Below are positions 32,870-45,986 of a DNA stretch of 64,000 bases, piece by piece. Made by a program: the position numbers and the translations under genes. A model generated the notes under the pieces. It saw only the letters and a program-made list of their open reading frames with translations, was not told the DNA's origin and did no database searches. The DNA comes from Brachypodius melanocephalos. Lineage: Eukaryota; Chordata; Aves; Passeriformes; Pycnonotidae. Position 1 is the stretch's first letter; the number at the start of each line of letters is the position of its first letter. Location of the stretch: positions 18,613,122 to 18,677,121 of the forward strand of contig VZSR01001479.1 in the NCBI GenBank assembly GCA_013398615.1, written 5' to 3'.

Positions 32870-35800
32870 CAAAATTCACTTTGCTTGTGGGAATTGTTCC
32901 AAAGTCCAGCAAAGCCATTTGGGGAGAGGGGCGGCGGGGGACAAATTGTAATCACAGCCATCATCTGACTGCCCCTCCAGGATCTGGCTTTTCAGATACA
33001 GTGATTTCTTAGCACCTATGTGTTACAGAGCTGAAGGAGCGTTATCCTCAGGTGGGTTTTATTTCTCTTAACCCAGTGCTATTCTCCCGTGGCTCAGGGG
33101 CCTGCCTGCGCTGGCTGAGTGGTGCCTGGGTGTGCAGAAGGGTGTCATACTGAAGGGGTGAAGGTTTGGCCAGACAAACCCCACCCTGCTTTCCGAGAAG
33201 GTACTGGAAGGGCAAAGAGGCAGCTTTGTCTCACTGAGTTTGGTGCGGGCATTCCACAACTGAGCTACTTGGTTCCTGTCACACAGAAAATTTCTTCATA
33301 TGGCATACATAGTAACAATATGCGTGTGTCAACATACATCTTTCTCCAGCTTTTATCCTCCAAGGACCTTATGTGGCCGGTGGAGTGAAAGTCCAGACTG
33401 ACAGATCCCAGGGCTCACCATGGGCTGGAGGAACGGGTAGGGATAAAAGACACTGAAGAAAGAAAAGGCTATAATGTCATTTAAAAGCAGGTATTCCAAT
33501 GCTGAGCCACAGACTCATAGTGATACAGGCATAGCATTGGCTCTATAGAGGCACCTGCTGGCTGAGAGAAACACATGAAACAACCCCACCCCCCTACCCC
33601 CCAAAATCATTGCTTTCGGTATATCTTAGACCTGTTCATCCCTTTGTTTAATTTTTAAAGATTTTGTGTCACCCCTTGGTGCAGTATGTGGGTATGTTGC
33701 CCTGGTCACATTGCTCCTGAGGAAGGCTGGGAGATGAGTGACTGGTCTGCCTGAGCAAGGAGCAGCTCCCATCTGGCCCCTCCACTGCCCCAGCTGCAGG
33801 TCGTGCCCCACACCCCTTGTACCCACAGCCTTCCATCTGGGCAAGGGTAGAAATCCAGGCCAGTCAAAAGCCTGAAGGAGAATATAAACCCTTTCTCAAG
33901 GATCACGTTCCTACAGCGGAGTGGTGGGTGTTCAAACATTGCAAAATAATCCCTTTTTTTTCACTTCTTCTGTAATTTTTTTTTACAGATTGTTGCAGAG
34001 GGTTTCTGAAGAAACAAATACTCCTCCAAAATAACTGGACTTTCCCATATTCAGGATGCAATTGCCAAAAATGCCTTCCAAGAGACAGGGAGAATTCAAC
34101 CTCCCGCAGGAAAAAGAGGGGATATTTCATTAACTGAAGGTAAAGCCAATTTAAAGTTCCCAGAGGCAGGAACCACTTCCGACTGTCCCAGTTCACTGTG
34201 AACAGCTCTGTCTTTATGCCAGGCCTCTGCACTTCAGACCAGCAGCAAGCAGATTAACTCACTCAATCCTTGTATTTGGTGGAAGGTCTTAGGTGCCTTT
34301 TCCCCTTGTGCTAGATGAGTGTTCTATGAATGAAGGTAGCTCTAGTGTAAATAACTTCCAATTCTAACACTCCTTTGGATGGACAAAATCCCTCCAGCTG
34401 CTGCTTTGAGGAAAGTCCCCCACAGAAACCCCCCAGAAAACATTATAATCCATGAGTGTACAAGGGGCAGCCTGTAAAGCTACAATGTACTGTAAATAAT
34501 GTACAGAACCCAGCTTCTAAAATTACCACTACAGGATTGCTCATCTCGTTTTATGTTTCATCTGGATCCTGTGATCTTCCCACCTGCCAACATCCTGTTA
34601 CCAGGAAAGCAGTGTATGTGAAGTTTGTGCAAATGGTCATGTACTTGCTGAATTCTGGCACCAGCAAGGACATTCATGTGCCTTCCATGTTAACTTTACA
34701 CCATAATAAATACTGACATTGCTATAGAATCTGCAGTGTTCGTGCTAAGTGCTGCTCACCAAAAAAGCAAATCTATCTGTGTCCTAGCTATGCTTATTTA
34801 TCAGCCTTGTTACACTCCCATGTCCATGGCCCCTGAGACAGAAAGCATCAACAGGCAGGATTTTAAATCTGGAATACCTAAAAGCATGAGCCCCATGTTT
34901 AGGAACTTAAGGAAAGATGCGTGATTTGCAAAGAGGCAGGGTGATGACTTATTTGGAGCTGGGAGACACTGAGAACTTTTAAGAATAATTTAGGACTTCA
35001 TCTTGCAGATTGAACTCAGTCAATGCTTTGGCATTGACCTCAAAGGGCATAAGATCAAGCCTTATTTAGGGGCTCAAAATACAAAATTAGGAGCCTAAAT
35101 TTAGGCATCCATATTTTAATACCTTGACCTGTGTTAGTAATACCCTTCATCTAATCCATTTAACCTGAAAAGAGACGAATGTCAATAACTTTTTACTGAC
35201 TTTCCTAAGAACCTGTGGCAAGAAACGTATTACCCGCACTTCGTTTATTTTTAATCCCCTCTCTCAGATCCCCAAAATAACAGCCAGAGCAATGTTAGTG
35301 GAGGAGCTCAGACACTTTGAAATTGGAACAGGAAACATGAGAAATGTGGACATCAAAAAACAAATTAAACAAAACAATATTTTCTTAGTATTTCATCTTG
35401 TGGGCAAGTCCGGGAGGATAATCAAAATTAGGAGAGAAGTCAAAGAAACAAAGAGTAATTTTAAGCATTTTAGTGCCAGAGCTATTTCTTAACACACAGC
35501 TCACTCACTGATTTCAAATATAGTCCCTCAGCGCAGAGCATGGAGGACAGCACAAGAAAAATCAACATCTTGGTACGGCCTTCTGGCAGATATGGAAAAA
35601 AGGCCAGAACAGAGAGAACTGTTGAGAGAAGCAGCCAGGTGAACAGATCCTAAACATCCTGAGGTATTTCAGGTGTTTCTTTCCCTGTAAGAAATCACAG
35701 GGACATAAGATGCAGTAACCAAGTTATGGCCAAGTCGGCAGCAATGGTCACAAAATGGTAAATCAATTAACTGCATGAGTCTTATTATTGTGATTATTTT

Positions 35801-38800
35801 TGTGTTGGTTGCACTAATAGGGAAGGGAGCAGCTGTAGGTATAACAAAAGGTTTCTCCTCTGAGATGCTTTGCCAACGCTCCCTCTGCTGTGATGTAAAT
35901 AGAATACATGTGATGGGTAAGGGCAGCGCTCAGCTCGGTTCTGCAAGCATTAGAGATGCCCATGCACCACCCACTGGCAGTTTCACTTACCTCTGTCTCT
36001 CAGGAGTTTCCCAAAGATCTGCAGCTTCTGCAAAGAGAGAAAAGTGCTCAAGAACGCACAGCACCATCACTCATTCTGTCCTTCTGGTTTGATTTTGTAC
36101 CCTGGACACTTTCCCATAGCCAATAATCACATCATGTTATGAGGAGTTGCATCCCTTTCCTTACTCTTTGTCTGTTTTCCTGTCACTGACGGGATCTTTG
36201 TATCATCCTTTTGCAGCAAGCAGCAGAAGCAATGACAAGCGAGTGGAGGTAACAGGACAGGTCCTCAACCATCAGCAGGATTGTTTTAACATCTACAGAG
36301 AGATCAAGAAACTAAAAACAGCTCTTCCTGCCAAAGCGATATGTAATGTCAGCTTAAAGGTACAGTCATCTTGACCCTGACTTATATTTCCCTGGCTAAT
36401 AGATCTGGTAGGGATATACACACACGGTTTTTGTGATAGTACTTCACCTTACACTTACATCACATTCCCTGGAGAAGTATCTGATGGGGCAGCCTTACTT
36501 ATTAAATCATTTCCTGGAGGGGAGAATTCATTTGGGCTCATTTATTATCATTTGTCCTGGAGCTCATATTTTACATTCTGAGCATAAGGAGTGGGTGTTG
36601 TTCATGGCTATGGGTCTAAGAAGCAAATGCTAATTTCAGGAAAACTGGTTCATTGTCTGAGGTTGATCACTTGATGTTTGTCCCAGGTGTTAGACACATG
36701 TTGCTTGCTGAAAGAGATATGGCTTGATCTCAGATTTTGGCATTTTGGTAACTACCAAACAAAAATAAAACTACACTCAAGTATGCCTATCCCTCCCCTG
36801 CAAATCAAGTGGCATTTAGCAATATTGACTTGAACAATAAATAAATCTATTCAACAATCAAATCAGAACCACCTCAGTGAGGCACCAAATGAGTACAATA
36901 ACAGAGACACATAAGTTGGACAGTCCTCTGCAAAGACAAGCAAACAGGACTTCAGTCCAGAGGAACCCACAAAGCACCTATTCGGCATTCCGTGGGCCTC
37001 AAAGTCCCCCCCAGCACCTCTCACCACACTTCAGAGCTGTAGCAAAGGCCAAATACCACAAACATAACTCACCATAGAAAGGGAAGAGGGCAAGGCTCTC
37101 TCCAAAGTCCTGGCAGTGGCAGGCTGTGGTTTGCACCAGTGCCCTAAACAACTATCACCACAGCTAGTGCCAAAGAGGAAGCAAACCCCAACCAGTGGTG
37201 TCTACCTGATCCAGAAAGAACTCCCTCCTGCACATGAATCTGACAGTCAGAATAAATTCTGGCAACACGGGGACAGGATCTCGAGCCCACCTTGCCACAG
37301 GTCTGGTCTTTTCTCTGGCCAGTGCTCCCCTAGAAGGAAGAAGCCACAGAAGGCCTGCCACACAGGCATGGTGCCAAACAATTCTGACCCAACCTCCTCT
37401 CATCAGCTTGGTGGGACTCAAAAGCCCCTCTACGATGAAAGATGGGGGGTGTATGAGGGTGGGAGGTATAACTCCCCTAGAGTAAAAAGCCAGGGAGCAG
37501 CTACTGGCTATTTGTGGTTCCCATCCCAGGGTACCAGAGGGACGTGAAATGTATACATAGCAGAACAATACCTGTGCCTCTTCCCTGGTAATTAGGGTCT
37601 GAGGTAGGGAATCTCCCCATCCCCAAACACCACTTCCCCACAGGTGACTGTAGACCTCCTTGCACCAATTCCTCCTCCCACCCCCTTTCCCACAAGTAAC
37701 TCGTGATCATCCTGGTTTCACCTCCACAAATGACTTGGGACCTGATCTCTTCAGGAAATCCTGCCCACTCAATTGTGTGGGCTATAAACCCCAACCAAAG
37801 GATGCTCCAATAAAATCTGCAGCTGGATGCCAGTTAAATATTTTCATACTTATGCTAGATTATTATCTGATGCGTAAACCACAAACCATATATACAATTG
37901 CAAGGCTTCCATCTCAGAGGTATATTAGCGTCTGGCTCTACACTCTAAAAACATGCATTTTTTTTTTAAATAACAGACCCTACAAATTGTTTTGGATAAA
38001 TGGAAATTTTATAACTCTTTTCAATTGCAGTTTACACAAGATTGTATTTCAGTTTTGTGAGGATCTTAAGTAGAACATATTGAATACAGTTCAGTGAACA
38101 ATTCATGGAAGCACATTGGGTTGGTCAAAGCAGGGGAGTTTTCTTAAATTCCTTCTGTCTTTAGACTCCACAGATGCCCACACACCTTGGTGGCTGGCTG
38201 CCCAGAACCACACCTTCACACCCCAAAAAAGGTTGGGCAATACCCCAACTAATTAAAGATCAAAATAAGGACAAATACTCTGTTAGAGGGCTCCTAAATT
38301 CTCCAGCTCTCAGTCTCCTGGGAGAGCACTTCTTAGCTCTGGAACTGAAATGCAGGATGTACACCATTTCTTGAGAAAAGAAGCTGAGAGCCTTCCTCAT
38401 CCTTGGGCAAACTCATCAGCCTCCTTCTTGCTAATTATAATTTCCCAAATTCTTTTTTCCTCTTAGTGTTTCAAAACAGAGTTCTGAGGCCAACTTGGAG
38501 GAAGGAACTTTGGTCCAAAACAGCTTTAACTTGAGGCAACAGTTCACTAGTGTCAGTTCTGGGAAAATTTCACTTGCACCAGTAGAACAAAATGTAGCCA
38601 AGGCTTAGAATGCCTGAGATGTCAGAAAGGCTTCCTTTCTTACAGATACCATATTCATAAATAAAGCTACTTTTGAAGAAAATTGGCAAAATCTGAATTG
38701 GGTAATAGGTTTTCTGATGTCACCAATTCACAGAAAGGTCAATATTAAAAGCACAAATGATTTAAAACAAAACCCATAGAGACAGTTACTTGTACAAATG

Positions 38801-41800
38801 CCATCCATCAACAAAATGAAGTTCAAACATATTATCAGTTTCGTCATTTCCAGCTTATTTTCTGCTAATCTGAAAAGAAGTGGCTTTTCTGGAACTAAAC
38901 TATAGGTCAAAGAGCATAGCTTTTGACATCTATAGTTTGATAGAGAAGTTGCTTTTCAGTATTATCTGTATTCCCAAATATACAATATTAACTCTCTTAA
39001 AGGCCAACAGATTGAGGAAGGGATGTGAGTTTGTAAATCACCAGTGAATCTAAAATATTGTCTCTATCCTGGTAGCTGAAAACACTTTGAAGGTTTACTT
39101 CCTCCCCTTCCTGGACATTTCAAAAGAATTGAGTTGAGGGTGGACAAGCATCCATCTGTACTTTTGTTGCAGGACAGCACAGGGCCATCAGGCCAGTGCT
39201 CCAAACGTGCACAGGGCAGTGCTCTCTTGTCATTGCAATGTGAGGCAGAGCAAACACTTCCCTTGCAAAGGAAAATCCATAGCCCGTGCTCCAAAACCAT
39301 TTGCTATGAAGTACCTAACAGTTTGTCTTCGCTGTAAGTGACTCATAAAGCAGCTCTTACAGGAATGCATTTATATGTGGAGAGCCCATGTCCCAAGCCA
39401 ACCAGCTTGCCCATACAAGAGAAGCAGAATAAATTTTCCCTCACCCTTTAGAAACAGCAGCGTGCCATTTCTTTCCATCTCCCTTTCTCATTTACACACT
39501 CACAAGTTGCAAAAGCCTCAAAATACCCTCTCTACCCTGAACTAAATAAATGTTTAAATCACTTTACCTTATAATGCTCATGACCTTGAAGCTTGGATGG
39601 CAAAAAGCCATCCTGACCATCCAAAATACCTTTATGCCACAGCTGGAGTTGTGTGCCATTAGTTTTGGGGAGGTTAATTTTTGTGTCTCCCAGTGCCATG
39701 CACAGTGCTGGGGCCCCAGGACACACCTGACACTGGGACAAGACAACTGTTCTCTGAGGCAACATCCCAGGTACAGTCACTGGCTGGGGACCAGGGCTGT
39801 CAGCAAAATAACTTTTGCTTTACTCAACATCAGCCCAGTTAGGTGAAATAACATGAGCTGAATTCCATTTTCAAAGAAAATGATTGCACAAACCAGTGCT
39901 ATCTGTGAAAACAAATAATTAAGCAAACAAAGCCAGGCAGGAAACTCAATGCAGGAATAAGTGTGTTTCATGAAGCACCATGCCTAGCTAGCTAGCCTGG
40001 CTCTGGAGACCAGCAGTCCTGTCTCTGACAAGTCTGCTCACTCTCCTCTGCACACTGACACATTTCACTGCATTTCACTTGGAGAGTTTGCTTTGATCTT
40101 TCGTGTTTCCAGCAGAAGGACCCTGCAGTGGGGAATGGCTCTGGCTGCAAAGCTCTGCTGAAGCACCATTTGGACCTGTGATTTAGCTGGCCTTTTCTGC
40201 TTGAAAGGAAGGTGGCTTTAGAGTCCTTGAAGGGAAGAGGTGAATTCTAGAAGAGGAATAACTTCCTTGTTCTGTACTTCAGTTCTTTCACTGTCGAACA
40301 TACTTGCTGTGCATGTACCCTTGTTCCTGCCCTTTCTGGGGCTGAAGAGAAGTCTGAGCACACAAGACTGGGCTGGGCAGAGTGCATGATGAGAAGATGA
40401 AGCAGAGCTTGTTAGAGGAGGTGCTGGTAGAAGGTCTGTAGCTCTTCACCCAAGGGACAGTGCCTAGAGAATTCCATGGGAAGAGGACAACCTTTCAGTT
40501 CACTATGTAACAGCCCCTTTGATGCAATAAGAGACACTGAGAAGCCCAAGGGCTACCACCTTGAAGAATGAAGTGGTTGCCAAGGGAGTTGCCTTCTTTA
40601 ATAACATGCATTCTTGACCCAGGTGCAGACCATGTGCAGACTGGCCTCACTGCTGGACAGCATCCTGTGTGACAGAGAGCTGAGGCTGGTGGCTGGGGGC
40701 TTATGCCAGGTTTCAGTCAAAAGCACTGGCCTTTCATTTTGTTCCAGACTGAGCAGTGTAAATGAAAGAACTGTATCAGCCAGTGCCAATTTCATCCAGT
40801 CAGAAGTTTGGCAAATTAGTACCAGTCAAAATTCATTAAGCAGCTGCTGAGGTTGCCTGAGCTGGCTGCATTTTTCTCCAACAATATGCATATGTGCTTC
40901 AGAGAGCAGCTATTGGGTCAGCTACCTGTTCTCCCACATCCAGGACTCATTCTGGCAAGGGGAGAACCGAGAGGATCATGCTGGTACTGCTCTCCTGGCA
41001 TCCCACCTCTATATCTGGACATGTAGAAGAATGAAGGCCTCTGATGGGATCATCACTAAGGCAGGAGTGATCTCCTCCCCAGACATGGCCAGGTAGCAGA
41101 AACCAGACAAGAATCAGGATGTGTGCCACATGGATGTCCCTGCACAGTGGTTAGATGGAGGCATCCAAGCACACAGCTGGAGCCAGCCAGCACAGAGCGT
41201 CTGTGCCTTCTTTCAGAAGATGGACTGTGCTCTGTCCTTGTAGACACTTTAGGGGCAGTCACCTGCTAGCAAACAGGAAAAAACTATCCAGGGTGGTTTA
41301 TTGCTGGCTGCATCTGTCCTGAAGGCACCAAAGCATGTCCAACCCCAAAGCACTGCAGGACTAAGACTAAAACAGTCAGCTGCATCCCAGAAGACTGGTA
41401 CATATTTCACTCTGACCAGAATAAAATATGGTCATGGCTAGGCTAACATGGAAGGTGACCCCACAAGAGCTGCACATGTCTCTGCTGGCAGAATGGAGAC
41501 ACAGTGGGGTAGAAAGGGTCAGGATGGACCTTCCAAAACACTTTGCTCTGGAGGAAATTCACTCCCTATTAGTATTCTGCACTAGAGCAAGACTAGTAAC
41601 TACAGAACTGAAAATTAATTATTGATTAGTTAAGAGTGAAACAAGCGTGACTCAATGTGATTTGTTACAGGCAAACAGAATAAAGTCCAAACTGCTCATA
41701 TACAAACCTGAAGGTTTAAAAAGGCCAGTTTTCAAAGTGGAAAACAGTTCAGCTTTGAGCTAAATGAGATGGGAGAGAAACACAAACAGAAAAAATGAAA

Positions 41801-43979
41801 TAGTTAGGAAACTGAGTATTTTTATTGCTGCTGAAATATCATAATTGAGAAAGAAGGGTGATTTGGAGGGAAAATAAAGTAATAATTAAATATGTAGATG
41901 TTGATCTCTGCATTGATTTGTGTATATGTAGATATGAGGGGAAGAGAGAAACTATTAGCAATAATTAATATCATTTAATTGATTGCAACTATATAAAATT
42001 GACATGGGGAGGAAAAGCATATGAAGGTATCTGTGAACAGGAGATTTAATGGCAGTAAGACAGCTTTTTTAAGCAGAGTAAAACCAAAGGATATCAGAAA
42101 CTAGTTCTAGACAATTACTTTGTGGTATTACTGGTGAAATAATTATCTTGTAATGATACCGGGAACAGATGTAGCGAACAAATATGGCTGTTGTAGAGTT
42201 TGGGCAGTGATGGCATATTTTCTTCCCAAAAGAGACTATGGAGTTTTTTGTAAATGTAACAGAAGCAAAGGAAACCTGAAGGCAGTGATTTAGACTGAAC
42301 ACACACAAAACCCCCAATCTGTAAAGCAATAAAAAGTGTGTTAGGAAGATTCTGAGGGGCTTTGATAAGTTTGGGAAAACATATTTCATATGCCTAGAAA
42401 ATAAGGTGGCACTGTACCAATATTAGCATGAGTAAAACAGGAACGTTGGGTATCACCGCAGCAAGATACCCAGAGAGCTGGTGAAGCCTCCATTCCTGAG
42501 CTTTTCAATCAGGAAGAACGAACTCAAGGGCATAGTGTAATTTGCATCAGTGAGTCTAGATACATAGAAAATGGACCAACTTGGTATAATGACAGCATTT
42601 ATCAGTCAGATTACAAGTATGCTTGACAGAGGTAAAAGTGTTGATATCATTTATTTAACTTGTTCAGGCCATTTTAGTTCATGGCATTGAATGATAGAAA
42701 ATATGCATGGATCTTATTAAAAGGATTAAAAACTGGATGACTAGTAGGTCTTGGGAAATGGTAAGCGAAGAGTCACTGATAGTAGGTGCTTTTGGCCTAG
42801 CTCATTGAAATCCAACTCAAAAAGGTGTACAAAATGATTCCTATTGAAGACTTAAGATAGTGTAAAGATGTAATTATTAAGTGGTGAAGAGGATGTCTTT
42901 GGTGCAGAACAGTACAAATTGCATGGGTCATGCAAACGTGATGTATTTTAATGCAGAAATGTATGACTCAGCTGTAGAAGAAAGGACGAGTCCTCCTACC
43001 AGAAGGGGATTTCTACCCAACCAAGCCAGAAATCTGGAGAGGACTTGGAGGTCATGGAAGTAGCTGCCAAAGTGAAATACAGTGTCAAGGGTAATAAGAT
43101 CCTGGGCTGCAAAACAGGAACTATTAAACAGGAAAAGGGAGGTTGCATTATGCCAGCCTTTAGCACCAACAAAACTGCTGCTGGGATCACTGCATGGGCA
43201 GGGAGGAGTCAGGAGGGTGCTGAGAAGAGCCAGAGGATGACTGCAGCACTGAAAAAGATGCCATGGAGAAGAGTTGCCATGATGTAGCCTGTTTTTGGAT
43301 GAAAGAGAAGGACATGGGTGATTTGGTAAAGGCATGTATCTTATATGGATATATTTTATATGTCTTATACTGGAGACAGGAATGCAATAACAAAGTTCTC
43401 CTTGGTTTAGCAGTTACAAATATTGAAAGAGCCAATGGGAGGAGACAATGCAAGGAAATCTTGAGAGATGAGAATTGAGGCAAAAATACAACTGAGGAAA
43501 ATTACAAGAAGCTCTGGCAGATTTTCTGAAAACTGGAAATCTTTCTAGACAGCTTTCTAGAAAAGAGCATGTCTCTCCCTAAGTGAAACAGAGACAAACT
43601 CAGGAAGTTTCTTTGTTAGGTGTTATACAAATCAGATGAGATCATCACCACAGTCCCTTCTGAGCTATGCTTCTCAATCTATTATAGACGTATTCTGTGG
43701 CTTTATCTGTTGCTTGCTCTGATTGCAAGAGGGATTCACACCTACCTGCTGGTCAGTCAGTGCTGTTTCTCTGCATCCAGTTGCAATTCCCTTCCTGACA
43801 GCCTCTTTTCTCTCTTCACTGCTGTAGCCAGAAGCAGCAGTCTGCTTCATCACCTTCCCTCTTGCTTTCCAAGGTTCCAACTCTCGCAAGCCACTCCTGG
43901 CTCCCCACCGCTCCATTCCTGCCCTGGTGTCCCCAAGTCTCCACGTTCCTACTCCTACTGTGTAATCCCAGGAGATACC
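32870..43979. other. Upstream flank of VEGFA, proximal 11 kb, no supported gene
   Basis: Ordinary AT-leaning intergenic DNA. No open frame has recognisable homology and no tRNA, snoRNA or large transposon was recognised. Upstream enhancers are plausible but not identifiable by eye. Confidence 0.7.
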
Positions 43980-44430
43980 TCTGGAAGAAGACCCTCCGGA
44001 CGCCTCGGAAGATGCCCGTGTCTCTCTCTAGCTACAGCGAGCGGCAGTGTGAGTGCCTCAGGCTTGAGTCACGGGCACTTTGGGGGGCGGCCGAAGGCAA
44101 CTTTGGAGCAGGTAAAGCAACTCCCGGGACTGCCAGCTTGCCCCCGTCATACTCCAGGGTTATGGGGGAGCGGGGAAGGGACCCAGTGCAGACTCCCGTG
44201 CCACGCACCGGCATTCACACCCTGGCAGCGTTTTTTGGAGGGCTGTCCGGTTTTTCCCCGAGGAGCCAAGCGCCTGGCTTTTCGTGCTGCCCACACTCCC
44301 CCCTGCTGGTGGCAGCGGGCTGGGCGCTCGCAGCAGCCTGCCCCATCTCCGACTCCATCCGCTTTCTGCCGGCTCCACACTCTGGGGGTAAAAGTTCACA
44401 ATGACATCTACTCCGATGCCTTGCAGGTAT
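43980..44430 (+). promoter_or_regulatory. Isolated CpG-rich patch with splice-donor-like end
   Basis: About 330 nt with roughly 25 CpGs (44000-44330) in a CpG-poor surround, 12.4 kb upstream of the VEGFA start. On the plus strand it ends in CTTGCAG|GTATGTGG (44426/44427), a strong donor consensus. An ATG at 44012 opens 130 codons to 44404, with no recognised domain. It may be the first exon and promoter of an unannotated plus-strand transcript, divergent from VEGFA; equally a chance GC patch. Confidence 0.3.
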
Positions 44431-45677
44431 GTGGGATTAAATATCCCTCACCCACGTGTTTCGACAGGGCATGAGTTTCAGCCTGGATGAGGGGAACGAT
44501 GAGGAGTGCCTCTTCTCAGCTGATGCTACAAATTAAAAATGCCCGTGAAAACACAGGTGCCTGAGCCAAGGAAGTTTCTCCCTGCAAATGCCACCATAGG
44601 GAAGACTCAACAGCACCAAAGGAGGGCCATTGGGCAGGTGTGTGAACAGGAATATCATTAATGCCGTGCATGACTCATAGCTGGAAGTGGAAGTGCAATC
44701 CCATTACCTGTGCCCTCTGACAGGATGGTCATAACCCCAGCAGAAAGAGATCACTAAAAATTAACTTATTAGTATTGTTGTTATTCCTAAGAAGCCAGAT
44801 AGAGGACTCGAAGGAATGGTCTGTCCCCTCCTGACAGCCATCCTCTGAAGACAGGACATCTGCTAAAGATAGGTATTAAGGAGAAAAATGAGCCAAGATT
44901 TCCGTTTCTGAGATAGCTGGTAATAATTAACATGCAGCTAATGGAGGGGCATGTTAGTTGGGCTTTCCAGGGAATGTATTCTAGCTGAGAGAAGATAGAA
45001 AAATTCCAGAGTGAAATGCATCTGGCCTTGCACCTCATATTTCTTGTGGTCCCCAGATCCCATCAGGCCATTAGAAGGCCTGACCCTGAGCACACTGAAG
45101 CTACTCTGAGCATTTTCTTTGTGTGTAGAGAACTTCATGGCAAAGCTGCTAAACTCCAAGGATGAAAAAAAGGATTATTACTGCAGTTGGAGAAAGCTGA
45201 GGCTCAAGAAACCCATGGGATAACCCCATCTCTCTGGCAATTATTTTTCAAAATAAGACTGTAACTCTTGTGAAGTTCCCCCTCTACCCCAATCTACTCT
45301 CTCTTAGAATTTGCTTCATGAAGAAAAATGCACCTCAGGCTTTTGCACAAAAGGACCCTGATATGCCGACCAACACAACAGGCCAGTGTGTGACCTGGTC
45401 TGTGGGCTGCACATCACCACGAAACCACTGTGAATAAAGCAGTAAAGGAGCACAGACCTTGCTGTAAAAGGGACAGAACAGCCCCACCAGCAGTAGGTTA
45501 AACTTGTGGCATATCTCTGGCCTATCTGCTAAGGAATCCATCACTGATTTCCTCTGTGGCAGGACATTTCTCACACTGTTAACCCACAATACACTACCAG
45601 TTTTCAAGCAGGGAAGTGAAGAGCAACTTTTCCCAACAACTGGGACTGGGAACACATACATACAAAGAGTAAAAAAC

Positions 45678-45762
45678 CACCATCATTCTGTGTTGTTTAC
45701 TATTGCATATGCAAAAAAAAACCCCTCACCATCATTTTGTGTTGTTTACTATTGCATATGCA
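45678..45762 (+). repeat. Two-copy tandem duplication, 49-bp period
   Basis: A 36-nt unit (CACCATCATT...GCATATGCA) occurs at 45678-45713 and again at 45727-45762 with one C/T difference, separated by an A-rich spacer. A recent local duplication. Confidence 0.9.
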
Positions 45763-45937
45763 GCAGGAATAGCTCAAAATAGTGTAAGAAAAAATAGTCA
45801 TACAAATATACAGATCCTAGGGTATTTATGAGTGAGGAAGGACAGACAAGGTGGTGTAGGAAGAAAAGAAAATGAGAAATTTTGCCTAAGGCAGTTGAGG
45901 GGTTGAGGAAGACATGAATTTGAATGAGAAAATTTTG

Positions 45938-45958
45938 AACATCAGATGATCTGATGTT
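45938..45958. repeat. Near-perfect palindrome 1
   Basis: Ten-base arms AACATCAGAT and ATCTGATGTT around a single G. Shares the core ATCAGATGAT with the next palindrome 6 nt away. Confidence 0.9.
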
Positions 45959-45964
45959 ATCATC

Positions 45965-45986
45965 ATTCTTATCAGATGATAAGAAT
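45965..45986. repeat. Perfect palindrome 2 with opposed GATA sites
   Basis: Ten-base arms ATTCTTATCA and TGATAAGAAT around GA. It contains TGATAAG on both strands (GATA-factor consensus) with an E-box CAGATG between them. Confidence 0.9.

Noticed and set aside
43620..44474. 284-codon plus-strand open frame
   Set aside because: Non-ATG start, low-complexity beginning, no recognisable domain; the later half is the CpG-rich patch. Kept only as a regulatory/transcript candidate.
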